Below the pieces are notes generated by a model. The model saw nothing but the letters and a program-made list of their open reading frames with translations. It searched no databases and was not told where the DNA came from. A DNA stretch of 64,000 bases from Methylococcales bacterium (lineage in GTDB: Bacteria > Pseudomonadota > Gammaproteobacteria > Methylococcales > Methylomonadaceae). A program made the position numbers and the translations under genes. The stretch lies in NCBI GenBank assembly GCA_028715725.1, contig JAQURG010000002.1, positions 62,001 through 126,000 of the forward strand, read 5' to 3'. Shown here one piece after another: positions 28,227 to 36,861 of the stretch; the stretch's first letter is position 1, and every line of letters begins with the position of its first letter.

Positions 28227-28245
28227 TATGACAGGATTATGACAA
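28227..28245 (-). promoter_or_regulatory. Pho box upstream of pstS
   Basis: On the minus strand TTGTCATAATCCTGTCATA contains two TGTCATA repeats spaced 11 bases apart, matching the PhoB consensus closely. It lies 71 bases before the pstS ATG, with an A/T-rich TAATAT as possible -10 just downstream. Confidence 0.85.
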
Positions 28246-28261
28246 GAACCATAATCCTGTC
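28230..28261 (-). terminator. Inverted repeat after sixA, overlapping the pstS Pho box
   Basis: GACAGGATTATG and CATAATCCTGTC are a perfect 12-bp inverted repeat with an eight-base loop, 22 bases past the sixA stop. The T-run is weak. One arm is part of the PhoB box, so termination of sixA and activation of pstS may use the same DNA. Confidence 0.5.
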
Positions 28262-28282
28262 ATCTTCATGCAATCAAAAAAC

Positions 28283-28810
28283 TTACTCAACATCCTCATC
28301 GGGTAGAGATTTTGGAGTGGTAATAGACAAAAACTTGGCACTGCCTGGCTCAAAATGAGTCCAGTCATCAGGCATTATTAATCTGGCCAATGCTGCGGTG
28401 GGCAGCAATTTATCCGAATCGGGCAAGTTATCAGCGCCGGCCAGATGAATAAGCAAATCTTCGAGATCCGGATTATGCCCTACGAGTAAAACCCTCCTGG
28501 CTTCTACTGGGCATTCAGCCAATATTGTTTTCAAGCGTTCAAATCCTTCTTGATACAAATGTTTATTCTGAATAATATCCAGCCCGTCTACAGCAATGGC
28601 TTTCTGCACTATTTTCGCTGTCGCCAGAGCTCTTTTTGCCGGCGAACTCACTATCCAATCGGGAATCAGGCGCTGATGCTCCAGCCAGACTCCAATGCGC
28701 CGGGCTGCACGTTTGCCGCGTTTTGCCAGCGGCCTGTCAAAATCATCCATAGCGAGACTGCGGGGAGATTTTCCATGCCTGAGCAACCATAGTTCTCTAC
28801 TCATTTTCAT
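28283..28810 (-). CDS. sixA: SixA-type phosphohistidine phosphatase (histidine phosphatase family)
   Basis: A 175-residue single-domain phosphatase. The catalytic motif is LLRHGKS (nucleophile His12), followed by the arginine of SSPAKRALATA and the second histidine in LLVGHNPDLEDL. SixA removes phosphate from phosphohistidine in HPt domains or the nitrogen phosphotransferase system in E. coli. Location between pstS and a divergent CHAD-domain gene suggests a link to phosphate metabolism here, which is inference. Its start MKMSRELWLLRHGKS leaves no room for a signal peptide. Confidence 0.88.
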   Translation of the reverse strand: MKMSRELWLLRHGKSPRSLAMDDFDRPLAKRGKRAARRIGVWLEHQRLIPDWIVSSPAKRALATAKIVQKAIAVDGLDIIQNKHLYQEGFERLKTILAECPVEARRVLLVGHNPDLEDLLIHLAGADNLPDSDKLLPTAALARLIMPDDWTHFEPGSAKFLSITTPKSLPDEDVE

Positions 28811-28952
28811 ACCCTCTACGTGTTTTTATTCAATTATGACTTAAAATCAATTACGATAATGTCAGATTGTTACATTGTCATTAAATGTTAATACGACATT
28901 GTTATAATTAAAGTCTTACAATCAACGCAAACCCTACCATGCCCTGGTCCAT

Positions 28953-30476
28953 ATGTCTCTGCAATTTGATTTCCCCGCAGGTTTAACAGCTGAAGAATTT
29001 ATTGCAAAACTGGGTGATAAGACCAAATTACAACTGGTCTCCCGCCAATATTCCATAAAAACTTATTATGACAGCTTTGACTGGCGGCTTTATACAGGAG
29101 GGATTACTTGCGAATTTACGCGCTCAAAAGCTGCATCAACCGTCCTGTTAAAAAGCCTCGACGATGACCTGGCTATCGCCAGTACGGAAATCAACGAGGT
29201 TCCGGCTTTCAGCCAACAATTCCAGGCTAAGGAAATGCGCAATACCTTGGCGCCTCTATTAGGAATGCGTGCATTACTGCCGGTATGCACTCTGGATTAT
29301 GAAACTTATTACCTGAACATAATCAATAAAGATAAAAAAACCGTGCTTCGGCTGACTCTGGAGGAACACGAGCTATTCCATAGCCGCATCTCATTAAAAG
29401 CCATCAGAGGCTATGACAAGGACGGTGAACACATCATTGAAATACTGACAAAAAAGCTGGGCTTAAAGCCTGCAACAAAACCTCTGTTAGTTACCGCGTT
29501 AAAGCTCCAGGGCCGCAGACCTAATGATTATTCCTCCAGGTTGAATATCAATCTGGAACCTGATACCCGGGCTGACATTGCTGTCAAGCATATCTACAGC
29601 CATTTGCTCAGGGCCATTAAAGTTAATGAGCAAGGCGTAATTGCCGATACCGATAGCGAATTTCTACATGACTTCAGAGTCGCGGTGCGAAGAACTCGTG
29701 CCGGAATTAATCAACTTAAAGACATAATGCCTGACGATATCAACGCATACTATGACGACTTTTTTTCCTGGCTGGGAAAAAGCACAGGCTCTACCCGGGA
29801 TCTGGATGTTTATCTGCTAAATTTTGCAAAGTATAAAAACAGTCTGCCGTCTTCAATGCGCGATGACCTCAACCCGCTGTATGAATTTATTCTAGCCAAA
29901 CAGCAAAAAGCGCAGAAGGAACTTGCTAAAAAATTACGTTCCGCCAAATACCTGTCCACAATATCGGAATGGGAACAATATCTTAAAGAAAAAGCCCCTC
30001 TAAAACCCGTTGAGCCCAATGCAAAACTGACCATTAAAAAATTAGCCGATAGAAGACTATGGAAAAACTATAAGCGGGTATTGCGGGAGGGCGACGCCAT
30101 TACGGAACAGTCGCCTCCTGAGACATTACATGAATTAAGAAAGTCCTGTAAGAAATTACGCTACCTGATGGAATTTTTTCAAAGCCTTTATCCCAAAAGC
30201 CAAACAAAACACTTCATTAAGAGCCTGAAAGAGCTGCAGGAAGTTTTAGGTAATTTTCAGGACTATGCGGTTCAGGAAAATACTTTGAAACTGTTCAGTG
30301 AAGAAATGCTAAAAAATCATATTCCCGCCAACACACTTCTAGCTATAGGTGTATTGATCCAGAACCTGGATAACCTCAGCTGCAAGGCCCGCAAAGACTT
30401 ATCGTCAAAATTTGCAGCTTTCAAGCATGAAGAAAACCAGTCTAGGTTTAAATCCCTGTTAGCGGCCAAAGATTAG
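28953..30476 (+). CDS. CYTH-like/CHAD domain protein (polyphosphate-associated)
   Basis: A 507-residue cytosolic protein. The N-terminal 190 residues resemble a CYTH tunnel fold but lack a clean ExExK signature (FDFPAGLTAEEFIAKL, YYDSFDWRLYTGG), so catalysis there is doubtful. Residues about 205-490 form a CHAD domain with histidine/arginine motifs FLHDFRVAVRRTRAG and LHELRKSCKKLRYLMEFF. CHAD domains bind inorganic polyphosphate. Placement beside sixA and pst genes fits phosphate storage. The ATG follows a weak ribosome site; expression signals between it and sixA are A/T-rich but show no true Pho box. Confidence 0.87.
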   Translation: MSLQFDFPAGLTAEEFIAKLGDKTKLQLVSRQYSIKTYYDSFDWRLYTGGITCEFTRSKAASTVLLKSLDDDLAIASTEINEVPAFSQQFQAKEMRNTLAPLLGMRALLPVCTLDYETYYLNIINKDKKTVLRLTLEEHELFHSRISLKAIRGYDKDGEHIIEILTKKLGLKPATKPLLVTALKLQGRRPNDYSSRLNINLEPDTRADIAVKHIYSHLLRAIKVNEQGVIADTDSEFLHDFRVAVRRTRAGINQLKDIMPDDINAYYDDFFSWLGKSTGSTRDLDVYLLNFAKYKNSLPSSMRDDLNPLYEFILAKQQKAQKELAKKLRSAKYLSTISEWEQYLKEKAPLKPVEPNAKLTIKKLADRRLWKNYKRVLREGDAITEQSPPETLHELRKSCKKLRYLMEFFQSLYPKSQTKHFIKSLKELQEVLGNFQDYAVQENTLKLFSEEMLKNHIPANTLLAIGVLIQNLDNLSCKARKDLSSKFAAFKHEENQSRFKSLLAAKD

Positions 30477-30691
30477 CGGGAATAGATTCAATTCCGGTAA
30501 AAGTTGCTAGCTGCCGATCCAACACCCCCATCAAGCCTGAATATTTTCATATCCTCTATAACAGGACTTTATAGCAATATCGACATTCCGGAACAGTGCC
30601 GTTTATTGAATAAAAGTTAAAGTGGTCTGCCAGATCCAAAATCCTCTCTATAAGCTTGAAGTACCTTGACAATTACCCTGAGCTATTTTTT

Positions 30692-30742
30692 GGCAGAAAA
30701 TGAGGGAGAATTGTCATTGTATAAATATCCGCAATATACAAT
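30692..30742 (+). promoter_or_regulatory. nirK upstream motif and palindrome
   Basis: The 365-base region before nirK holds a 28-base motif (30692-30719) containing AAATGAGGGA and TGTCATTG. A copy agreeing at 22 of 28 positions sits before the small gene at 32613. An inverted repeat, ATTGTATA then TATACAAT with an 11-base spacer (30716-30742), overlaps its end and is 100 bases before the nirK ATG. It could be the operator of a nitrite- or NO-responsive regulator, but no known consensus (FNR, NsrR) fits. Confidence 0.55.
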
Positions 30743-30841
30743 ACTAAACTGCGCCCAACATTTATCAAAGAAAATGTGGCTTTTGATTTTATAGCGCTAG
30801 GGAATGGCTAAAAATATTTTAAAGTCATAGGAATACAGGCC

Positions 30842-32317
30842 ATGAAAAGTAATAAATTTTTTATCAGCCCGAATATAGCTCGCTGCTATATATTTCATAA
30901 CAACAGATTCGAAACAACGCGCCCGTTGCTGCTGTTTATTTTGATAGCCTTGGTGAGTTCGGGAGGTTGCGCAGTTAAACAGCCGCCCGCAATAAGCACA
31001 AAATCAAACGCAGCCACTCAGGCTAACCCTACTGAATTCAGGATTATCTCTACTGAGTTCAACTATAGCCCGAACCGGATAAAAGTTAAAGAAGGCCAAG
31101 CTATAACCCTCACATTGGACAACAGTCGGGGCGCGATCGAACATGATTTTTCCATTAAGGAGCTTGGGGCCCACCTGACTGCTAAAGCAGGACAGATAAC
31201 AAGCCAAACTCTGATCTTTAAAAAATCTGGCGAATATGATTTTAAATGTACCGTGCCAGGACATCAGGACTCCGGCATGTCGGGAAAATTGACCGTTGAG
31301 CCTACAGATTTATCGGCAACCCCCATAAGCTCAGATGACGATGACGTACACGCCGGTGCAGACAAAATTCTTGATCTGCCCAAAGGTATTACGCACTTAC
31401 CCGTTCGTAAAGCAGCACCGGCGCTAATCAGAAGAAAACAGGAATTTGTTGAAGTTGAGTTAGAAGCCATACCTGTAACTGCCTTGCTTACAGAGAATGT
31501 CGGATACAATTACTGGACTTTCAACGGCACAGTTCCAGGCCCTATGATTCGATTACGTCAGGGAGATACCGTTGAACTGACCTTAAAAAACTCACCTCTG
31601 AGTCCTGTCACGCATAGCATTGACTCGCATGGAATAACCGGACCGGGCGGGGGCGCAAAATTTATGCAAACAGCGCCGGGTGATAGCAGTATTCTGCGTT
31701 TTAAAGCGATAAAGCCGGGCGCTTATGTCTATCACTGCGCGACCATAACAGTGCCTCACCATATTTCAAATGGTATGTATGGGTTAATGATAGTTGAGCC
31801 GCCTAAAGGCTGGCCGAAGGTTGACCATGAGTTTTACGTTATGCAAGGTGATTTATATCTGAAAGGCGAAACCGATCAGCCTGGAATTCATGACGTATCC
31901 ATACACAAGCTGAATAAGGAAGAACCCGATTACGTCGTTTTTAACGGCAGCGTTGGCGCTCTTTCCAAGAAAAATGCCTTAAAAGCAAAAGTAGGTGAGA
32001 CTGTGCGTATTTTCTTTGGTGTTGGCGGTCCAAATGCAACGTCCAGCTTCCATATTATTGGTGAGATGTTTGATAAAGTTTATACGGGCGGAAACCCGTC
32101 TGAATTTATATCCAATGTTCAGACTGTTATGGTTCCTGCAGGTGGTTCAGCTGTTGTTGATTTAAAACTGGACGTACCGGGCACTTATATTTTGGTGGAT
32201 CATAGTTTAAGCCGCCTGCAAAAAGGTGCGGCCGGTTTTCTCGAAGTAGAGGGCCCTGAAAATCCAGATGTATTTCAGCCAATTAAATTTGCCAAAAGCA
32301 ATACTGGCGGACATTAA
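30842..32317 (+). CDS. nirK: Copper nitrite reductase NirK, lipoprotein with extra N-terminal cupredoxin
   Basis: A 491-residue protein reducing nitrite to nitric oxide. The signal peptide ends in a lipobox with Cys43 (SSGGC). A first cupredoxin domain (about 64-153) has a complete type 1 copper set: His101, Cys136, His141 and Met146. The NirK core follows. Type 1 ligands are His258, Cys299, His307 and Met312. Type 2 ligands are His263, His298 and His453, and the catalytic pair is Asp261 and His404. All are present, so the enzyme should be active. The fused cupredoxin could pass electrons to the core without a separate azurin. The lipid anchor would hold it at the membrane. It is monocistronic. 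Confidence 0.93.
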   Translation: MKSNKFFISPNIARCYIFHNNRFETTRPLLLFILIALVSSGGCAVKQPPAISTKSNAATQANPTEFRIISTEFNYSPNRIKVKEGQAITLTLDNSRGAIEHDFSIKELGAHLTAKAGQITSQTLIFKKSGEYDFKCTVPGHQDSGMSGKLTVEPTDLSATPISSDDDDVHAGADKILDLPKGITHLPVRKAAPALIRRKQEFVEVELEAIPVTALLTENVGYNYWTFNGTVPGPMIRLRQGDTVELTLKNSPLSPVTHSIDSHGITGPGGGAKFMQTAPGDSSILRFKAIKPGAYVYHCATITVPHHISNGMYGLMIVEPPKGWPKVDHEFYVMQGDLYLKGETDQPGIHDVSIHKLNKEEPDYVVFNGSVGALSKKNALKAKVGETVRIFFGVGGPNATSSFHIIGEMFDKVYTGGNPSEFISNVQTVMVPAGGSAVVDLKLDVPGTYILVDHSLSRLQKGAAGFLEVEGPENPDVFQPIKFAKSNTGGH

Positions 32318-32409
32318 ACAGTTGCACCAGCACTGGTCAAGATAAGCTTTATGTGTCCGGAATACCGGCAATGCTGCTTTTTTAATTAAAATCCAGAGAA
32401 AAAAATTCT

Positions 32410-32437
32410 GACAGGAAATGAGGGAATTATGTCATTG
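32410..32437 (+). promoter_or_regulatory. Second copy of the nirK upstream motif
   Basis: AAATGAGGGA and TGTCATTG recur here in the same order and spacing as at 30692-30719, with 22 of 28 positions identical. It lies 176 bases before the ATG of the small gene at 32613. Each copy includes the imperfect inverted repeat AATGA-N10-TCATT. Confidence 0.55.
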
Positions 32438-32612
32438 CACAATGGTCACTCATAAAAGTAAATTTACCAAAAGTTATTAAAGGAAACATTAAGCCAATCA
32501 TTTACTCATGGAGTCTGCTTAATTTAACAAGAATTAACCGAAACATCACCACATGCCAGAGCAATAAAAATAAAGCGAAACTTCCAACTTGTCGTGTATC
32601 GAGGAGTTTAAA

Positions 32613-32849
32613 ATGTCAACTTACAATGAAATGTTCAAATTAACCCTTAAAGATGTCGATTTGATTGAGCGTGCAGTACGTCAACAGATAACTCTTTTAT
32701 CATCAATGGAAGCATCAGCCCAATATAAACAACCGAAGGCGGCAGCTAACCATAAAAAAATTATTGAGTTAATGCATGTGTTGGGGAATTTGCACAATCA
32801 AAAAATCTGGTACGGTCAGAAACATCATACGGGTGTCCCGCTAGGTTAA
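32613..32849 (+). CDS. Small conserved-looking protein of unknown function next to nirK
   Basis: A 78-residue protein starting MSTYNEMFKLTLKDVDLIE. The start is set by GAGGAG seven bases upstream; eight further in-frame codons upstream lack such a site. It is helical, soluble and charged, with IERAVRQQITLLSSMEASAQ as an amphipathic helix. I do not recognise the family. It shares an upstream motif with nirK, suggesting joint regulation. A short palindrome (CCGGAAGTCCGG) follows the stop. Confidence 0.65.
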   Translation: MSTYNEMFKLTLKDVDLIERAVRQQITLLSSMEASAQYKQPKAAANHKKIIELMHVLGNLHNQKIWYGQKHHTGVPLG

Positions 32850-33123
32850 GAATTAGCTGACCGGAAGTCCGGACGTTTGCAATTTAAATATCCCAGCATT
32901 TGCTTGAACCATTGGATCTGAACCTTAAAAAGCTGAAGTTTTAGGTGCAACAGGTAGAACATGTGAGAGTTCATTCAAGCCTGGGTTTTTATAAAGGAGA
33001 ATACATGAATATTCCTTTTGTGGTCCATCCGATATTCAGAGTCCGCAGGTTCGTGTAGCAAAAACAAGACCTGTCAGCATCATTGCATATCCCGGAATTG
33101 AGATTATTGATCTTACCGGCCCT

Positions 33124-34059
33124 ATGGAAGTATTCTCTTTCGCCAACATTGCCTTGCGTCAATCCGGTATATGCAAAGAGCCGGCCTATCCGATAGAGGT
33201 TTTAGCGGCAAAGCCGGGGCCGATAGCGACATCATGCGGACTCCAGATCATTGCTGATAAAGCCTATAGTGATGTTCATGACGGTATTGATACCTTGCTG
33301 ATTACCGGCTCTTTCGATGTCGATTGTATCTTGTGCGATGCGGCATTACAGACTTGGGTTCGAAATATGGCACCCAAGGTCAACCGGCTTGCTTCAGTTT
33401 GTACGGGCGCTTATCTGTTGGCCGAAAGCGGCCTTCTGGATGGGCTTAGAGCCACCAGCCATTGGGATTATTGCGATCGGCTGGCGCGTGATTATCCAGA
33501 GGTTAATGTTGAGCCGGACCGGATTTTTGTGCGTGATGGCTTTATATCAACATCGGGCGGTGTAACGTCTGGTATTGATATGGCGCTATCAATGGTGGAA
33601 GAAGATTGGGGGAGCGAACTGGCTCTACTGGTTGCGCGTTATCTGGTCGTGTTTCTCAAACGACCTGCCGGTCAATCCCAATTCAGCGCTTACCTGACCA
33701 GCAAGACTACCCGTCCTGAACTTAAAGACTTACAGGCGTGGGTCATGCTTCATCTGACCGAAGATCTGCGGGTAGAAACACTGGCTGAACGCATGTCTAT
33801 GAGTCCCCGAAATTTTGCACGTTTCTTCTTGACCGAAACCGGCATGACACCAGCCAAGTTTGTGGAAATGGCGCGTATCGATGCGGCTCGGCATTACCTG
33901 GGAAGCACCAGGCTATCGATAGAAGCCGTGGCCGACAAATCAGGATTTAATGATTCGGAACGAATGCGCCGCGCCTTTATCCGACAACTGGGCATTAACC
34001 CGCAAAGTTACCGTGAGCGTTTCGGGCTCTCGGATCCTTATTCAACCAGAGCCGCTTAA
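33124..34059 (+). CDS. GlxA-type AraC family regulator (DJ-1/PfpI plus HTH), 5' end uncertain
   Basis: The 311-residue frame carries a DJ-1/PfpI-like domain (residues 1-170, with VCTGAYLLAESGLLDG at the nucleophile elbow) and a C-terminal AraC HTH pair (about 200-300, LSIEAVADKSGFNDSERMRRAF). This start omits the first strand of the DJ-1 fold. In the same frame upstream, RPVSIIAYPGIEIIDLTG is encoded from about 33073 but has no ATG, GTG or TTG. A good start (AAAGGAG, ATG at 33005) exists in another frame that stops at 33058. A single-base indel near 33005-33055 would restore a full protein. Confidence 0.8.
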   Translation: MEVFSFANIALRQSGICKEPAYPIEVLAAKPGPIATSCGLQIIADKAYSDVHDGIDTLLITGSFDVDCILCDAALQTWVRNMAPKVNRLASVCTGAYLLAESGLLDGLRATSHWDYCDRLARDYPEVNVEPDRIFVRDGFISTSGGVTSGIDMALSMVEEDWGSELALLVARYLVVFLKRPAGQSQFSAYLTSKTTRPELKDLQAWVMLHLTEDLRVETLAERMSMSPRNFARFFLTETGMTPAKFVEMARIDAARHYLGSTRLSIEAVADKSGFNDSERMRRAFIRQLGINPQSYRERFGLSDPYSTRAA

Positions 34060-34131
34060 ATCCACCAAGAAAAGTTATCCGGCTTCACCTGGGAGTCCTG
34101 ATGCTGTAACAATGATAAACAGGAGCAAGCT

Positions 34132-35158
34132 ATGCGTATTTTACTTATTTCAACGGCATTCTCCGGATTAACACAGCGTTTTTATACGGAACTTGAAGAC
34201 GCCGGCTATAGTGTTTCTGTTGAATTGCACCTTGGAGACTTAGACCGGCTGCTGGAAGGAGTCTCATTATTCAAGCCGGATTTGATACTTTGCCCTTTTC
34301 TAACAAGACGGCTTCCGAAGGAAATATATGAGAGCTATAAATGCCTTATTGTTCACCCGGGCATAAAAGGTGACAGAGGTCCCTCTTCGCTGGATTGGGC
34401 CATTCAAAATAATGAGCCGGAATGGGGGGTATCCTTATTGGAAGCCGCCGAAGAAATGGATGCAGGCGATATCTGGTCCAATAAAACTTTTCCCATGCGC
34501 CAGGCCACCAAAAGCAGTCTGTTTTACCGGGAAGTAACGCAGGCAGCGGTCGACTGTTTATGGGAGGTTTTAACCTATTTTGATGCCCCGGATTTCACAC
34601 CCGAACCACAAGATTATAATAAACCGGGTTTTAAAGGAAAGACGCTGCCTTTAATGAAGCAACAGGACCGTGCAATTAATTGGAAAAAAGGAAACAGATG
34701 AGATTTTAAGAAGAATAAATGCTGCGGATGGCAGCCCGGGTGTACTGGACGAAATTTATGGAAAGCCTGTTTTTATGTTCAATGCGCATAAGGAACCCCG
34801 TCTAACCGGTAAGGCCGGGGAAATAATCGCAACGGCAAACCATGCAATTTGCCGGGCGACAGTAGACGGTGCAATCTGGATTGGACATTTAAAACCGAAA
34901 CTGGAAACCGGCGCCAAAGGCATAAAGTTACCGGCTGCTTTTGTTTTGAAAGAGCTTTTTCCCAAACCCGGTACTTCAATTTTAAAAAGCCTGCTATCAA
35001 AAACTGTCAAAAATATTGAAATAGACTATACCAAACCGGGGCGGCAGTTCCCTTGCCAGGAAGTCTGGTATGAGCAAGAAGAGGATATCGCTTATATTTA
35101 TTTTCCTTTTCATAATGGTGGAATGAGTACTGAACAATGCCGCCTTCAGGAAGCATAA
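34132..35158 (+). pseudogene. hypX: hypX-like formyltransferase gene, frameshifted and truncated
   Basis: The first 189 codons encode the formyltransferase-like domain of HypX (ILLISTAFSGLTQRF, VHPGIKGDRGPSSLDWAI, EAAEEMDAGDIWSNKTFPMR). They run into a stop at 34699. The HypX sequence continues in another frame (EILRRINAADGSPGVLDEI, ATVDGAIWIGHLKPK, GGMSTEQCR) to 35158. The shift falls in the A-run near 34684. The whole C-terminal enoyl-CoA-hydratase half of HypX is missing; 62 bases further lies a transposon end. HypX supplies CO for oxygen-tolerant NiFe hydrogenase. No hydrogenase gene is in the window. Confidence 0.82.
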
Positions 35159-35220
35159 TCCATTCTGCCTGACAAGACTATTATTAATCAGGCGATGACC
35201 TGGTTGATAGCCAACATAGA

Positions 35221-36226
35221 CAGGACTTACGCAAGTTTCATGCGAAGTGATGGATTTTTGAGCTGTTGGCAGAGGTAATCATCGAATAAGCCCGGTTTCA
35301 ATTAATACACCGTCCGCCCCGTGGCGCAAGCGAATTGCTTTAGCCGTTCCCATACCAAAAACGCACAGGCAATATGATGGCGCTGAATTCGGGCGAGCCG
35401 CCATTGGCAGCGTTCCAGCCCCGTCACTTGTTTGCCTTCGCGGTGCAGTTGCTTGATTTCCCAGCGCTAGCCGCACGCGTGTTGTGCCGCCGTCGGGGTG
35501 AGCTGAGTACGGTCGTTCGTCACGACCCAAGCCGTGCGGTGAGTAGACACCTCGACCCGGAACAATTGCACCTTGTGGTTTTTGGCAAAGCCTTTGATCT
35601 TAATGCGTTTGCCGTGTCCCTGTTCAGCCCGGCTCCATAGCACCCTGTCGACGCGTTGATAAGGCCGCATACTACGTATTCATCAGTACGGCGTGCAACG
35701 GCAAACGCTTGTGGCAGCCCGCATTGCTGAGCCTGTCATGGACATGATCGCGCCTGGCTTTGCCGTCGCCGCCGGGCTCGTAGAGCCGGTAGTCGATCAA
35801 CCGGAACTGATCCCGTTCCGGATTCATATAGACGCAGGTCACGACGCCGAGCCCTCGCATCAAACCCTGAGCATTGCGACGGTATTGGCGGCGCACGAGC
35901 GCGATTGGCCGGGAGAAATCCTTATCCGGCACGGAGTCATCGAAGAGCAGGTAAGCGCTCGGCGTGGTGACGATCTCGTCTCGGACGTTGTCCCGCATCA
36001 GCCGCGCCGTCATCCGCTCACGCCGCAGGTAGCGGTTGATGGCGTCATGGCTGAAAGCGTGATCGTGATCGGCAAAATAGGTCAATGTGTAATTGATCCG
36101 GCTGACCGGCAGAAATTGGCAATAATCTAAGCGTGTCATGGTTGTATGAGAGAATGATTCCGCTCTTTTGACCCTCTCTACCTCATTACGCGCCCTTATC
36201 TATTAATGTTTTGTGCGTAAGTCCTG
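35221..36226. mobile_element. Degenerate IS701-like insertion sequence
   Basis: The ends are perfect 13-bp inverted repeats, CAGGACTTACGCA at 35221 and its complement ending at 36226. The 1006-base interior contains a broken minus-strand transposase. No short target duplication is seen at the flanks (ATAGA and AATAA), so a deletion or rearrangement probably happened at this site. Family assignment rests on the transposase motifs. Confidence 0.82.
35302..36139 (-). pseudogene. IS701-like DDE transposase remnant
   Basis: Transposase sequence reads MTRLDYCQFLPVSRINYTL, then YLLFDDSVPDK with the first catalytic aspartate, VRRQYRRNAQ and FRLIDYRLYEPGGDGK. It hits an amber stop where the family has tryptophan (LMNT then TAG near 35672). 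A stretch of about 30 residues is then missing, and the sequence resumes in another frame with KRIKIKGFAKNHKVQLFR. A second stop comes at CG-TAG-RWEIKQ. The remainder (HIACAFLVWERLK) ends at 35302. It cannot encode active transposase. Confidence 0.85.
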
Positions 36227-36390
36227 AATAATTTATTCCATCCTGTGTATCAACATAGCTTGCCTTAAGCGAAGTGTAAAATTTTTCTAAAATTGGTTTT
36301 GCTGCATAAATTGCACTCAGTGCTTCCTTCTGCTGCTTGTTGTAGTTCATTTTCATAATGACGGGCAATATTATTTCTGGTTTTCCTAAA
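36227..36390 (-). pseudogene. C-terminal HEPN fragment (second copy, cut by the IS)
   Basis: The minus strand encodes RNNIARH, then (after a shift) QQKEALSAIYAAKPILEKFY and SLKASYVDTQDGINY, directly abutting the IS end. It is about 85 percent identical to 38215-38380, the end of the frameshifted HEPN gene further right. RNxxxH is the HEPN ribonuclease motif. No N-terminal half is present, so this is a dead fragment. Confidence 0.7.
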
Positions 36391-36429
36391 TTTCAAAATA
36401 AAGAAAATAAAGGGATCAGACCCGAATAA

Positions 36430-36711
36430 TCATGCTGCCACGGTCATTGATTGGTCGTACTCAATCTTGTTTCGGTAGAGGTTGATGATTGGAAAGCAAA
36501 GTTCATAGTCGCCCCACACCAGCTCACCATATTCCACTCTGAAGCCCCCAAAACGGTCTGGTTCCAGATAGGCGCGGATGTCTGGGTGGTGTGAGCGGGT
36601 AAGGAATGGCTTGAAATCGACTTCCTGCACGGTGTTGTCATCAAAAATGAGCCGAATGCGATATTCCCCGGTTTGTGTTGCCGAGATGATATTGATGAGG
36701 ATTCTGTTCAT
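36430..36711 (-). CDS. DUF2442 domain protein
   Basis: A 93-residue protein with the DUF2442 pattern: YRIRLIFDDNTVQEVDFKPFL, then FGGFRVEYGELVWGDYELCFP. These small proteins commonly stand beside DUF4160 or other toxin-antitoxin-like partners, but their activity is unknown. The ATG overlaps the TGA of an upstream reading-frame remnant (ELVTIKADEIISKWIDFF to about 36709), so a partner gene has probably decayed. It is one of the few intact genes in this degenerate interval. Confidence 0.8.
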   Translation of the reverse strand: MNRILINIISATQTGEYRIRLIFDDNTVQEVDFKPFLTRSHHPDIRAYLEPDRFGGFRVEYGELVWGDYELCFPIINLYRNKIEYDQSMTVAA

Positions 36712-36861
36712 TTGAGCCTCCGGTTAATACGTTCAGGTGTGATGGACTTGTGTAGTACAAAAAAGTCTATCCATTTAGAGATTATCTCATCGGCTTTAAT
36801 GGTGACAAGCTCCTGAAAAATCGCTCTTCATTGAGTTCAAGATGTTTGTCAGGATGCGCAA

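Noticed and set aside
28860..28930. Possible Pho box before the CHAD gene (repeated TTGTTA/TTGTCA)
   Set aside because: TGT repeats are spaced 8 and 10 bases apart rather than 11, so it does not fit PhoB sites.
30690..30712. Sigma-54 promoter (TGGCAG-like) before nirK
   Set aside because: The -12 element TTGC is absent at the required spacing.
30755..30800. FNR-like palindrome before nirK (ATCAAAG ... CTTTTGAT)
   Set aside because: Arms face the wrong way and the spacing is too wide for the TTGAT-N4-ATCAA consensus.
34756..35010. Minus-strand frames opposite the second half of hypX
   Set aside because: Codon pattern and homology support the plus strand only.
35693..36130. Plus-strand 145-codon frame inside the IS
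   Set aside because: It is the antisense shadow of the transposase; no motif and no ribosome site.
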